Positions 1 to 5,346 are shown, counted from the stretch's first letter. The stretch is DNA of 7,361 bases from Actinomycetota bacterium (GCA_005800465.1 SYFI01000138.1:1-7361), one strand, 5' to 3'. The notes: generated by a model from the sequence alone, not told the origin. Program-made: numbers and translations.

Positions 1-155
1 GCGCGAACCTCCCCAACGCGGACCTCGACAAGGCGAACCTCTCCTACGCGGAACTTATGGGCGCGAATCTCACCGACGCGACCCTTACCGGTACAACCTG
101 GAACCAGACCCCGTGCCCGGACGACACGGTGGTCACGAGTCCCGCCACCTGCTGA
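1..155 (+). CDS. Pentapeptide-repeat protein, C-terminal fragment (5' end outside window)
   Basis: Read from base 3, this open frame gives 50 residues and ends at TGA 153-155. The first ~32 residues are pentads of the A(N/D/E)Lxx type (ANLPN, ADLDK, ANLSY, AELMG, ANLTD, ATLTG). A short non-repetitive tail follows, with the pattern TPCP and a final Cys. Pentapeptide repeats fold into a right-handed quadrilateral beta-helix, usually a scaffold or binding surface without catalytic activity. The downstream complete gene has the same kind of end (pentads, then a CPNG tail with a second Cys), so the two are tandem paralogues and this one was probably exported too, although its N-terminus is not visible. 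The two tail cysteines could form a disulfide cap, which is inference. No specific target can be assigned. Confidence 0.85.
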   Translation, partial: ANLPNADLDKANLSYAELMGANLTDATLTGTTWNQTPCPDDTVVTSPATC

Positions 156-237
156 CCCCCTGCGTGCAGCCGCTCGGGTGAGCCTGGGCGCCTGCACCAT
201 TGGGGCGTGAGGTTGCGGAACCCAAAGGCCCGGCACC
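151..237. repeat. Intergenic direct repeat, copy 1 (partner at 1241-1328)
   Basis: Bases 151-203 match 1241-1293 at 45 of 53 positions by hand alignment without gaps. Weaker similarity then continues through the shared blocks GCGGAAC (215-221 and 1306-1312) and GGCACC (232-237 and 1323-1328). The copy starts at the stop codon of the first pentapeptide gene and contains the hairpin listed separately. The duplication probably arose when the pentapeptide gene and its 3' flank were duplicated in tandem. Confidence 0.7.
164..197 (+). terminator. Hairpin after the first pentapeptide gene, terminator candidate
   Basis: GTGCAG (164-169) pairs with CTGCAC (192-197). After one C/C mismatch (170/191), bases 171-178 pair with 183-190, including two G-U pairs, and close on the tetraloop TGAG. 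The stem begins 8 nt after the TGA. No T-tract follows, so it would be a GC-rich, U-less terminator of the kind proposed for actinobacteria, or an RNA-stability element. The 8-bp core and its flanks recur at 1254-1287. Confidence 0.5.
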
Positions 238-292
238 AGCGGCACCCTGCCATTACCCTCCCAGCACGCGTACCACAACTCAGGAGACTCCC

Positions 293-1123
293 ATGCGCCC
301 CCGCACCCTCACCGCCCTTGCAGCAGTGGGCCTTGCTGTTGCCGTCCCCGCCGCCAACGCCTTCAGCAACGAACCCATGGCCGCGACCTCGGTCCTCGGC
401 ACCGCCTCCAAGACCTGTAAGGTCAAGCGCGCTGTCGTCTGCAACGGCATCAATGCCGTGGGCGCGAACCTCGCGGGCAGCAACCTCCGCGGTGCCCACT
501 TCGATAAGGCGAACCTTTCCGGTGCGTCGTTTCGTAGCGCCGATCTTCGCGGCGCGAAATTCCGTGGCGCGAAGTTGAGCGGTGCTGACTTCACCGGGGC
601 GATACTGACCGGCGCGAACTTCGGGCCGCCGACGCGGTCGCGCAAGCGGGCGAATCAGACCCAGCCTGCGCCGCCGTGCGCGGCCACCTCTTGCCAGGGT
701 GCGAACCTCGCGAGCGCGAACTTCACCGCCGCGACCCTCACCGGCGCGAACTTCACCAGCGCGAACCTCGCCAGCGCGACTCTCACCAGCGCGACGCTCA
801 CCAGCGCGACCCTCAAGAGCGCAGCCCTCACCAGCACGAACTTCATCAGCGCGAACCTCACTAGCGCGACCCTCACCAGCGCGAACCTCAGTAGCGCGAA
901 CCTCAGCTACGCGAACCTCAACAGCGCGAACCTCACCAGTGCGGTGGTCGTCGCCGCGAACCTCAGCTACGCGAACCTCATTAGCGCGAACCTCACCGGA
1001 GCGGACCTCACCGGAGCGAACCTCGAAAACACGTACCTCATCTTCGTTTCGTACACCAACAAGACGGTCTGCCCCAACGGAGCATTTGCTACTTCCAGCA
1101 ACTGCCTCGTGCAGCCCTCCTAG
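293..1123 (+). CDS. Exported pentapeptide-repeat protein (276 aa)
   Basis: The ATG at 293 is chosen because AGGAGA (282-287) lies 5 nt upstream and residues 1-23 form a signal peptide (MRPR, a hydrophobic stretch, then ANA before FSNEP). The frame is open further upstream, but without such a signal. Residues 57-110 form about 11 varied pentads. Residues 111-135 are a basic, Pro-rich interruption containing C129 and C134. Residues 136-250 form about 23 more uniform pentads, mostly TSANL or TSATL. A tail follows with C260 and C271. C42 and C50 flank the entry to the helix, so cysteines come in three close pairs. The expected fold is a right-handed quadrilateral beta-helix of 8-9 coils outside the membrane. 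Many studied pentapeptide proteins (Qnr, MfpA) are cytosolic gyrase mimics; the signal peptide argues against that role. The ligand is unknown. Confidence 0.92.
   Translation: MRPRTLTALAAVGLAVAVPAANAFSNEPMAATSVLGTASKTCKVKRAVVCNGINAVGANLAGSNLRGAHFDKANLSGASFRSADLRGAKFRGAKLSGADFTGAILTGANFGPPTRSRKRANQTQPAPPCAATSCQGANLASANFTAATLTGANFTSANLASATLTSATLTSATLKSAALTSTNFISANLTSATLTSANLSSANLSYANLNSANLTSAVVVAANLSYANLISANLTGADLTGANLENTYLIFVSYTNKTVCPNGAFATSSNCLVQPS
703..1034 (+). repeat. 15-bp tandem coding repeats of the second pentapeptide block
   Basis: The DNA of the second repeat block follows a 15-bp unit close to ACCAGCGCGAACCTC, one unit per pentapeptide. The first block (461-622) encodes the same fold with far more varied codons. 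Within the second block, 895-944 and 955-1004 match at 46 of 50 bases at a 60-bp offset, which is four pentads or one full turn of the helix. The repetition keeps several other frames open here, which explains the Arg/Ser/Pro-rich alternative reading frames. Confidence 0.85.
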
Positions 1124-1240
1124 GTGTGATGAGCGCGGGAGCCCACGTCAGGGGACCACATCAAAGAAATGGGAGGCAGGGGGCAGAAGGCCGCGAGTGC
1201 GGGTGCAGGTGATATACGGCGATGGTGACCAACACCGGCT

Positions 1241-1328
1241 GCTGACCTCCCGCGTGCTGGCGCTCGGGTGAACCTGGGCGCCTACGCCACTGGCTACGGG
1301 CGCCCGCGGAACTCCGCCCCAGGGCACC
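1241..1328. repeat. Intergenic direct repeat, copy 2
   Basis: This is the partner of 151-237. It begins with the same GCTGACC block that forms the stop codon of the first pentapeptide gene, but it lies about 120 bp beyond the stop of the second one. The sequence just upstream (1221-1240) faintly resembles the 3' end of the first gene, so this may be the scar of a third, deleted or decayed pentapeptide copy. Confidence 0.65.
1254..1287 (+). terminator. Conserved hairpin in repeat copy 2
   Basis: Bases 1259-1268 pair with 1273-1282 in 10 continuous pairs around the loop TGAA. After two mismatched positions, 1254-1256 pair with 1285-1287. The 8-bp core and first three loop bases are identical to copy 1. 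Position 1260 is G here, so it pairs with 1281, whereas copy 1 has a C/C mismatch at that place. No T-tract follows. It could end transcripts of the upstream pentapeptide gene, but it is 130 bp past its stop. Confidence 0.4.
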
Positions 1329-1356
1329 CATCTGCGACGACCCCCGGCCCGCCCCG

Positions 1357-1385
1357 CGAGGGTGTACCCCTCGATCCTCAGGGGT
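1357..1385 (+). other. Two competing hairpins
   Basis: CGAGGG (1357-1362) pairs perfectly with CCCTCG (1368-1373) around TGTAC. ACCCCT (1366-1371) pairs perfectly with AGGGGT (1380-1385). Both use the middle segment, so only one can form at a time, as in attenuators. No gene starts close downstream and the base composition favours chance stems, so this is only a structural note. Confidence 0.25.
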
Positions 1386-1462
1386 GCGGGGGCGAGGCAT
1401 CACCGCCCCGTCATTCCCCGCTCTGCTCACACTCTCCAAACTCCACGGATAAGCCAAACTCG

Positions 1463-1483
1463 CTATCCCATGGGGTCCTCCTT
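1463..1483 (-). promoter_or_regulatory. Strong SD followed by a two-codon ORF
   Basis: On the minus strand, AAGGAGGA (1483-1476) is followed after 4 nt by ATG GGA TAG (1471-1463). The SD is the best match to the anti-SD that I see in the window, yet the frame stops after two codons and no other start follows at useful spacing. It is either a relic of a lost gene, a minimal start-stop ORF, or chance. Confidence 0.25.
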
Positions 1484-1579
1484 GTTACGAACCCAGTAAC
1501 GCCCACTCTCGGTAGAAAGGTCCGCGATCTTGCGATGACCAGCGGGGAACGGCGTCGTTCGGGGTCCTTGGGGCGCTAC

Positions 1580-1645
1580 TCAGAGGACGGCGATAAAGAA
1601 CACGAAGAAGGCGACGATCACGAAGATCGACACCGCAGCCAGCAT
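1580..1645 (-). CDS. Putative 21-aa single-helix membrane peptide
   Basis: ATG at 1645-1643 is preceded at 6 nt by GGGAGG (1657-1652), a strong SD. The frame encodes 21 residues, nearly all hydrophobic: it begins MLAAVSIF, runs through VIVAFFVFF and ends IAVL before TGA (1582-1580). Nearly all codons end in G or C, as in the real genes nearby. It would be a single membrane-spanning helix. The frame is open upstream to another ATG at 1678, which adds MSVPPPDGRRP and would give a 32-residue protein with a basic cytoplasmic end, but that start has no good SD. A GAACG/CGTTC stem (1547-1560) lies 20 nt past the stop. It resembles unannotated small membrane proteins of actinobacteria; no function can be assigned. 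Chance is possible at this length. Confidence 0.45.
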   Translation of the reverse strand: MLAAVSIFVIVAFFVFFIAVL

Positions 1646-1821
1646 GGGACGCCTCCCGTCAGGCGGGGGAACACTCATGTGCAGGGCACGTGCATGCCGC
1701 GCCTCATCTTGTGATTGCTCGGGCCCATGTGGTCAACCTCCGGTACGGGTCCGCCAACGTGTGCGGACGTGGAAGGGGCGCCGCCGGGAGTGGCCGCCGC
1801 AGTGTCGGCGGGGGAGAGGGC

Positions 1822-1843
1822 GTTCCTTGCGGGGCAAGGTAAC
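1822..1843 (+). other. Hairpin in the leader of the 1975 gene
   Basis: CCTTGC (1825-1830) pairs with GCAAGG (1834-1839) around GGG. GTT (1822-1824) continues the stem with AAC (1841-1843) after a bulged T. It would hide the only SD-like AAGG in front of an alternative in-frame ATG at 1846, which supports the start at 1975 for the next gene. It could also be a small regulatory stem in the leader. Confidence 0.35.
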
Positions 1844-1974
1844 TCATGCTGGCGACCCCTGCCTCCCTTGCCGTTTCCTTACTCATCCCGCGAACAATCA
1901 GCGGAGTCCCGTCACTCCCGGCTCATGCGCGGGTCACAGGGTCACCCCATGGATCCGACGGGGGAGACGAACTG

Positions 1975-2271
1975 ATGATGAGCCGACGTGGAGCGACGCT
2001 TACCGGGGTGCTGGTAGCCGGGCTCACGGTGGTGGGTGGTGTCGCGGGAACCCGGATCATCGCGGTCGGGCCGGCTGCAGCACCAGACACCTCTGCCGCA
2101 GCCGTGGCCAAGGCCGCCAACGCGCTGGGGTCGCCACAGGCTGGGAAGATCCGTTCCATCGCCACGGGCGCACCGTCGTCGGCGATGCCCACCAGTTACT
2201 CGCCGCAGCCAGCGGCTCCACAGGCCTCGTACTCGCAGGCCGCACCGGTTGCGGCAACCGCCACGTCCTGA
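1975..2271 (+). CDS. Small membrane-anchored Ala/Pro-rich protein (98 aa)
   Basis: ATG at 1975 is chosen because GGGGGAG (1960-1966) lies 8 nt upstream and the product then begins MMSRRG followed by a hydrophobic segment at about residues 8-31, a typical positive-inside anchor or uncleaved signal. A second ATG at 1978 is equally possible, and the frame is open to an ATG at 1846. The rest is Ala/Pro/Ser-rich and probably disordered, ending with two similar pieces, SYSPQPAAP and SYSQAAP. There are no cysteines. I recognise no family. The SGNH hydrolase starts 24 nt after the stop, so the two are probably co-transcribed, and this protein may be an envelope partner of that enzyme. That role is inferred from position only. 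Confidence 0.65.
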   Translation: MMSRRGATLTGVLVAGLTVVGGVAGTRIIAVGPAAAPDTSAAAVAKAANALGSPQAGKIRSIATGAPSSAMPTSYSPQPAAPQASYSQAAPVAATATS

Positions 2272-2295
2272 CCGACGGCGGCGGGCGCAGGTAGC

Positions 2296-3153
2296 GTGCC
2301 CGCCATGCGCACCACCCGACTCATCGGTGCCGGCGTCATTGGCGCCGCGCTCATCACCGCTGGTGCTCTCGTGCGGGCGGTCAGCGGCGTGCAGGCCCGC
2401 GCGGCTGGAGACGTTGAGGGATTCCTCGCACTGCCGCCCGAGGAGCGAAGTCGCCGGCCGGTTGTCGTATGCATCGGCGCGAGCATTGTGCGTGGCCGCG
2501 CGGGCGTGGACTTCGTGCGCCTGTTGCGGGAGGAGTTTCCCGAGATAGCGTTTGCCAACGGGGGAGTGAATGGCCACGTGGCATGGGAGACGCTCCAGAT
2601 GATGGATGACGTCATGGCCTGCGCCCCCAGCGCCGCCATCATCCTGATCGGCACCAATGATATCCAGGCCACGATGGCTCCCGACGATGGCGACGCCGTC
2701 CGAAGGTCGAAGCATCTTCCACAGTTGTCGTCACCCGACTTTTTCGGCGAGTGCCTCATGGCCATCATCGATCGTCTGCAGGCCGGGGGCACCCGGGTGG
2801 CCATTTGCTCGTTGCCGCCGCTGGGGCAGGATCTGGCCGATCTCGCCAACGCGCGCACACGAGAGTTCAACCGGGTTATCGAGGTGGTGTGCGAGTCGCG
2901 CGACGCCACGTACCTGCCAGTAAACGAGCGGCTGTCGGACATCCTTCGCGATGATGCCCTTGACGATGGCCCCGCATTTACCGGTTCATGGCGTCCAGGC
3001 CTCGAGTCGCTCGTGCGGCATTTTGTGGGCCGCCGATCGTTCGACGACATCAGTGAGCAGCATGGGATGCTGCTGTCGCCCGACGGCGTGCATCTCAACA
3101 CCGAGGGCGCGAGCGTTGTGGCCGACCTGGCAGGCGAGTTCCTGGCGGAGTGA
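2296..3153 (+). CDS. SGNH/GDSL-type hydrolase, membrane-anchored (285 aa)
   Basis: This is probably an extracytoplasmic esterase, lipase or deacetylase of the SGNH fold, acting on acyl or acetyl esters of unknown nature. Residues 8-28 form a hydrophobic anchor. The family blocks follow in order: GASIVRG at 61-67 (nucleophile S63; GAS replaces the usual GDS), NGGVNG at 88-93 (block II Gly), GTND at 119-122 (oxyanion Asn121) and DGVH at 263-266 (Asp263 and His266 of the triad). All catalytic positions are present and the length is normal for the family. The start is GTG 2296, with AGG (2289-2291) 4 nt upstream; ATG 2305 is the alternative and removes three residues. It is the second gene of a likely operon with the 98-aa anchored protein. 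A strong hairpin at 3282-3309 follows. Confidence 0.88.
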   Translation: MPAMRTTRLIGAGVIGAALITAGALVRAVSGVQARAAGDVEGFLALPPEERSRRPVVVCIGASIVRGRAGVDFVRLLREEFPEIAFANGGVNGHVAWETLQMMDDVMACAPSAAIILIGTNDIQATMAPDDGDAVRRSKHLPQLSSPDFFGECLMAIIDRLQAGGTRVAICSLPPLGQDLADLANARTREFNRVIEVVCESRDATYLPVNERLSDILRDDALDDGPAFTGSWRPGLESLVRHFVGRRSFDDISEQHGMLLSPDGVHLNTEGASVVADLAGEFLAE

Positions 3154-3281
3154 TCGCCGGGCGGGTACTGGCCGTGGCGTGACCGGCCCAGGACGCGACG
3201 CGATGCCAGCGGCACGACATGGCGAGTATCAACAGGACGTGGTGAACACAGCGACCGCGGCCCATGAGGCCAACGCTCGTT

Positions 3282-3309
3282 CTCCCGGGCCCCGATCGGG
3301 GTCCGGGGG
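3282..3309. terminator. 12-bp GC hairpin between converging genes
   Basis: Bases 3282-3293 pair with 3298-3309 in 12 continuous pairs, two of them G-U, around the tetraloop GATC. It lies 129 bp after the hydrolase stop and 19 bp from the end of the minus-strand remnant, so it could serve both directions. There is no T-tract on the plus side. The interval 3154-3281 shows no gene. Confidence 0.55.
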
Positions 3310-3327
3310 TATCCAGTGGGTTTCAGA

Positions 3328-3438
3328 TCAGATGGGCTTGCGGGCGATGGCGTAGAGCTTGGTGAAGTCGGAGGTCCAGCCGCGCGGGCCAGACGCCTCG
3401 CACATCTTCTCCTCCACATTCGCCACATACTCAACCAC
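3328..3438 (-). pseudogene. Orphan C-terminal coding remnant, possibly a methyltransferase
   Basis: The minus frame ending at TGA 3330-3328 has a protein-like, GC-ending codon pattern for about 36 codons. It reads VVEYVANVEEKM, then CEASGPRGW, then TSDFTKLYAIARKPI. The last strand, KLYAIARKP, resembles the end of many class I SAM-dependent methyltransferases; this is pattern recall, not a search. Upstream of about 3438 the frame runs into an alternating CG tract (3441-3450) and then the promoter region of the next plus-strand gene, with no family-like sequence and no suitable start. It therefore looks like the 3' end of a gene whose body was lost. Alternatively ATG at 3405-3403, preceded by GGAGG at 5 nt spacing, could start a 25-residue peptide. 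Confidence 0.4.
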
Positions 3439-3515
3439 GCCGCGCGCGCGGGGGAAGGGCGGGGAAAGGGTCCTACGTCCCGGAGGGCCCTCGGGGCCGT
3501 TGTGGCGACCGTGCG

Positions 3516-3521
3516 TACAAT
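3516..3521 (+). promoter_or_regulatory. Putative -10 element TACAAT
   Basis: TACAAT fits the TANNNT pattern common in high-GC bacteria and lies 33 nt before the ATG at 3555, with the SD in between. I see no convincing -35 at 16-18 nt spacing. The preceding GCG makes GCGTAC, which also occurs upstream of three other exported-protein genes in the window. Confidence 0.35.
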
Positions 3522-3554
3522 ACTTTCCCCCAGGTCCCCAATGGAGGTACTCCC

Positions 3555-3971
3555 ATGCGCAAGTCAGTAATCGCCATCGCCGCTGCAGGCACACTCGGAG
3601 TGGTCCCCGCCGCGGCCTTTGCCGGCGTGGCATCCATGCTCAATGTGCCCCCCAGCAAGCTCCTGCCGATGAAGATCGGCACGCCCACAGCCACCCTCAC
3701 GACCGGCGGCAGCGTGGTGCAGGTGAAGATCCCGGTCACCGCCACCGGCAACCAGGGCTTCAGCCAGGCCGTGGAGGTGGAGGCATGCCTCGGCGCCGTC
3801 GGCTGCGAGGACGTCAAGGTCTCGGTGAAGGGCAGCGGAGTGAAGTCGGGCACCGTGAAGTTCGCCCTCAACGACACCGTGCAGGGTCCCGTGAAGATCT
3901 CGCTGCAGATCACGGCCCAGACGCAGGCATTCCGGTCGGTGCTGAAGACCGTCACGGTCACGGCCCGCTAG
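3555..3971 (+). CDS. Small exported protein of unknown function (138 aa)
   Basis: ATG 3555 has GGAGG (3543-3547) 7 nt upstream. Residues 1-23 form a signal peptide (MRKS, hydrophobic core, AAAFA before GVAS). The mature part of about 115 residues is rich in alternating Val/Thr/Lys stretches (GGSVVQVKIPVTATG, EDVKVSVKGSG, GPVKISLQITAQ, VLKTVTVTAR), as expected for an all-beta, immunoglobulin-like fold. C78 and C84 could form a small disulfide loop. I recognise no family. The stop TAG (3969-3971) shares its last G with the GTG start of the following DUF5718-like gene, so translation would be coupled, although an exported beta-protein and a cytosolic enzyme make an odd pair. Confidence 0.82.
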   Translation: MRKSVIAIAAAGTLGVVPAAAFAGVASMLNVPPSKLLPMKIGTPTATLTTGGSVVQVKIPVTATGNQGFSQAVEVEACLGAVGCEDVKVSVKGSGVKSGTVKFALNDTVQGPVKISLQITAQTQAFRSVLKTVTVTAR

Positions 3972-4830
3972 TGATCGAGGTCGCGCTCAACGGGCTGCGC
4001 TTGGCCGCGGGGCTCGGGGTGGCCGGCAACTTCGCCGGTCACCCCGAGCAGGCGGGCGAGGCCGCCGACTTCGCCAACGTGGTGCCCACGGCCGCCGAGG
4101 CGCCCAAGGGCATGTTCCCGTTGTTCGTGCCGGGCCGCGCCGACCAGCTGGGCGTGTTCCCGGTCACCCACGACGTGCTGGTGCTGCCCGACCAGCCGGG
4201 CGTGGACCTCCAGATCGAGCCCGAGGTGGGCCTTATCGCCCGGCTGGGCTACGACGCCGATAGCCGCGTGGCGTTCATCACCCCCGAGGCCGTGGCCGCC
4301 TGGAACGACTGCAGCATCCGGCGCGAGGGCGCGCGTAAGATCAGCGACAAGAAGAACTGGGCCCCGGCGTCGAAGGGCGTGGCGGCCCGCGGGTTCACCG
4401 TGACGGACATCGATCCCGCCGGGGGCCTCGCGGGCCTTCGCATCGCGTCGTTCATGCGGCGCGGGGGAGAGGCGCACGAATATGGGGTGGACAGCCCCGC
4501 CGCCGGGTATTCATATGCCGGCGCCATGCTCATTGACTGGATGATCGACCGCCTGCGCCACCAGCAGGGCGCCGACGACACCCCGCTCGAGCCGGTGGGC
4601 GACTACCTGGCCCGGGCGGCCTGCCCCGAGCGCGCGCTGATCGGCATCGGCGCCACGCGCCCTTCGGCGAGAGCAGATATCTGGTGGCCGGCGACGAGAG
4701 CATCGTCGTGGTGTACGACGAGGCGGCCTTCCCGCCCGCCCGCGTGCGCGACGCGGTGATGGCGGGCGAGGAGGACTCCCTCGATTGTGCCTCGCTGCTG
4801 ATGCAGCGGGTGGAGGTCAGCCGGGGCTGA
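3971..4830 (+). pseudogene. DUF5718-like (FAH-superfamily-like) gene with frameshift near 4660
   Basis: From GTG 3971 the frame reads VIEVALNGLRLAAGLGVAGN, FAGHPEQAGEAADF, LQIEPEVGLI (80-89), WNDCSIRREGARKIS (111-125), KKNWAPASKGVA and RIASFM, which I recognise as the DUF5718 family. EPEVGL and NDCSIR recall the EVEL and NDVSAR motifs of fumarylacetoacetate hydrolases, so a metal-dependent hydrolase-like fold is likely. After LIGIGATR (223-230) the frame turns into Arg/Ser/Pro nonsense and stops at 4759. The -1 frame from 4660 continues sensibly: PFGESRYLVAGDESIVVVYD, then DEAAFPPARV, ending VEVSRG at TGA 4828-4830. Joining the frames restores a full-length protein; from memory the family reads ATRYTPFGE here, which implies a 7-nt loss. 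It may be a real mutation or an assembly error. The start overlaps the upstream stop by 1 nt. Confidence 0.8.
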
Positions 4831-4842
4831 GCCCGGGTCAGC
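4817..4842. terminator. Short convergent stem around two stop codons
   Basis: TCAGC (4817-4821), GCTGA (4826-4830) and TCAGC (4838-4842) allow two alternative 5-bp stems. GCTGA contains the TGA stop of the plus-strand gene, and the second TCAGC contains the stop of the minus-strand gene. The genes end only 7 bp apart, so this is the only place for a shared terminator. The stems are short and have no T-tract. Confidence 0.3.
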
Positions 4843-5272
4843 AGGCCTTGACCTTGAGGTCCTTCGCGAGCTCCTCGCGCACGGCCGCGGGGATCTTGCT
4901 GCAGCCGGTCCTGATGCCCTTCTTCGCGAACTTGTGACCGACCACGCGCCACTTGCCCGCGTACTTCTGGATGTAGCCCATCCCTACGGGCGGGATGGAG
5001 GTGCTCGGCACGACCGGCGGCTCCCAGGAGATCTGGCCGTTCGCCTCTGCCTGCGGGATGAACTTCGACCACCCGAATCCACCGTACTTGGCGTCCACGT
5101 GCGAGAGCTTCACCTTCAGGCCCTTGGGCTCGCCCTTGTAGTGCTTCTTGAAGTGGGCCTTGATGACCGCCTCGATCTTGGCCTGCTCGGCCTTCGAGGG
5201 GGCGTGCGCCATGGCGACAGCCGGGGCGACGAGCACTGCCGACGCCAGCCCGGCAACGATGATCTTGCGCAT
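4838..5272 (-). CDS. Exported protein with Cys-bracketed C-terminal module (144 aa)
   Basis: ATG 5272 is chosen because residues 1-22 then form a signal peptide (MRKI, hydrophobic, AMA before HAPSK); the frame runs open further upstream but reads as Arg/Ser-rich noise. No strong SD is visible (GGAT at 8 nt; AGGA at 14 nt). The mature protein is basic: a charged helix-like segment at 25-50, then KVKLSHVDAKYGGFGWSKF and a Pro-rich stretch (WEPPVVPSTSIPPVG), then GKWRVVGHKF (107-116) and TGCSKIP to the final C144. The pattern W108-x-V-V ... G-C124-x3-P128-x2-V131 ... C144 matches that of the 267-residue exported protein at the end of the window. C124 and C144 are the only cysteines, so a disulfide is likely. 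The role is unknown. It converges with the DUF5718-like gene, 7 bp between stops. Confidence 0.85.
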   Translation of the reverse strand: MRKIIVAGLASAVLVAPAVAMAHAPSKAEQAKIEAVIKAHFKKHYKGEPKGLKVKLSHVDAKYGGFGWSKFIPQAEANGQISWEPPVVPSTSIPPVGMGYIQKYAGKWRVVGHKFAKKGIRTGCSKIPAAVREELAKDLKVKAC

Positions 5273-5346
5273 TGCGGAATATCCGTTCCTACGGGATGTA
5301 CGCGGCAGGCGTACACTACGCGCTCTCAGCCCTGCGGCGCCCGGGC

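Larger units (their letters stand above)
1124..1974. other. Gene-poor intergenic stretch (~850 bp)
   Basis: I find no convincing protein gene longer than a few dozen codons here. Long open frames exist on both strands, but they lack a convincing start signal, show no consistent codon bias and resemble nothing I recognise. The stretch contains the second copy of the intergenic repeat (1241-1328), two mutually exclusive hairpins (1357-1385), an SD followed by a two-codon ORF on the minus strand (1463-1483), a small membrane-peptide ORF on the minus strand (1580-1645) and a hairpin at 1822-1843. It may be a decayed gene region or host short RNAs; the sequence alone does not decide. Confidence 0.5.

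Noticed and set aside
151..203. Integron attC site or REP/ERIC element
   Set aside because: No RYYYAAC/GTTRRRY ends and no resemblance to known REP or ERIC consensus; the stem is better described as a local repeat with a hairpin.
699..1271. A 190-codon plus-strand frame reading as Arg/Thr/Ser/Pro repeats over the pentapeptide gene
   Set aside because: It is the same 15-bp repeat read out of frame. The pentapeptide frame has the signal peptide, SD and family pattern. Repeats without stops keep several frames open.
44..1457. Minus-strand frames over both copies of the intergenic repeat that share RRPGSPER and HAGGQQ
   Set aside because: The protein similarity follows from the DNA repeat itself. 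Neither frame has a convincing start, and the first lies across the pentapeptide genes.
1476..1492. Minus-strand TCGTAACAAGGAGGA, resembling the 3' region of 16S rRNA
   Set aside because: Only about 11 bases match, and the flanking bases do not continue as 16S rRNA.
1484..1500. GTTAC-GAACCCA-GTAAC, resembling a tRNA T-arm
   Set aside because: The loop does not match TTCRANY on either strand, and no acceptor, D or anticodon stems surround it.
1704..1886. A 60-codon minus-strand frame upstream of the small membrane ORF
   Set aside because: No SD, mixed third-codon bases, no recognisable features.
1268..2294. Long plus-strand frames between the pentapeptide genes and the hydrolase
   Set aside because: No SD at useful spacing, Arg/Gly/Pro-rich composition and no family resemblance. 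The second overlaps the 98-codon gene, which has SD and membrane anchor.
2196..3434. A 412-codon minus-strand frame opposite the SGNH hydrolase
   Set aside because: It is antisense to a gene with all catalytic blocks in place, and its composition is Arg/Ser/Pro-rich, as expected for the opposite strand of GC-rich coding DNA.
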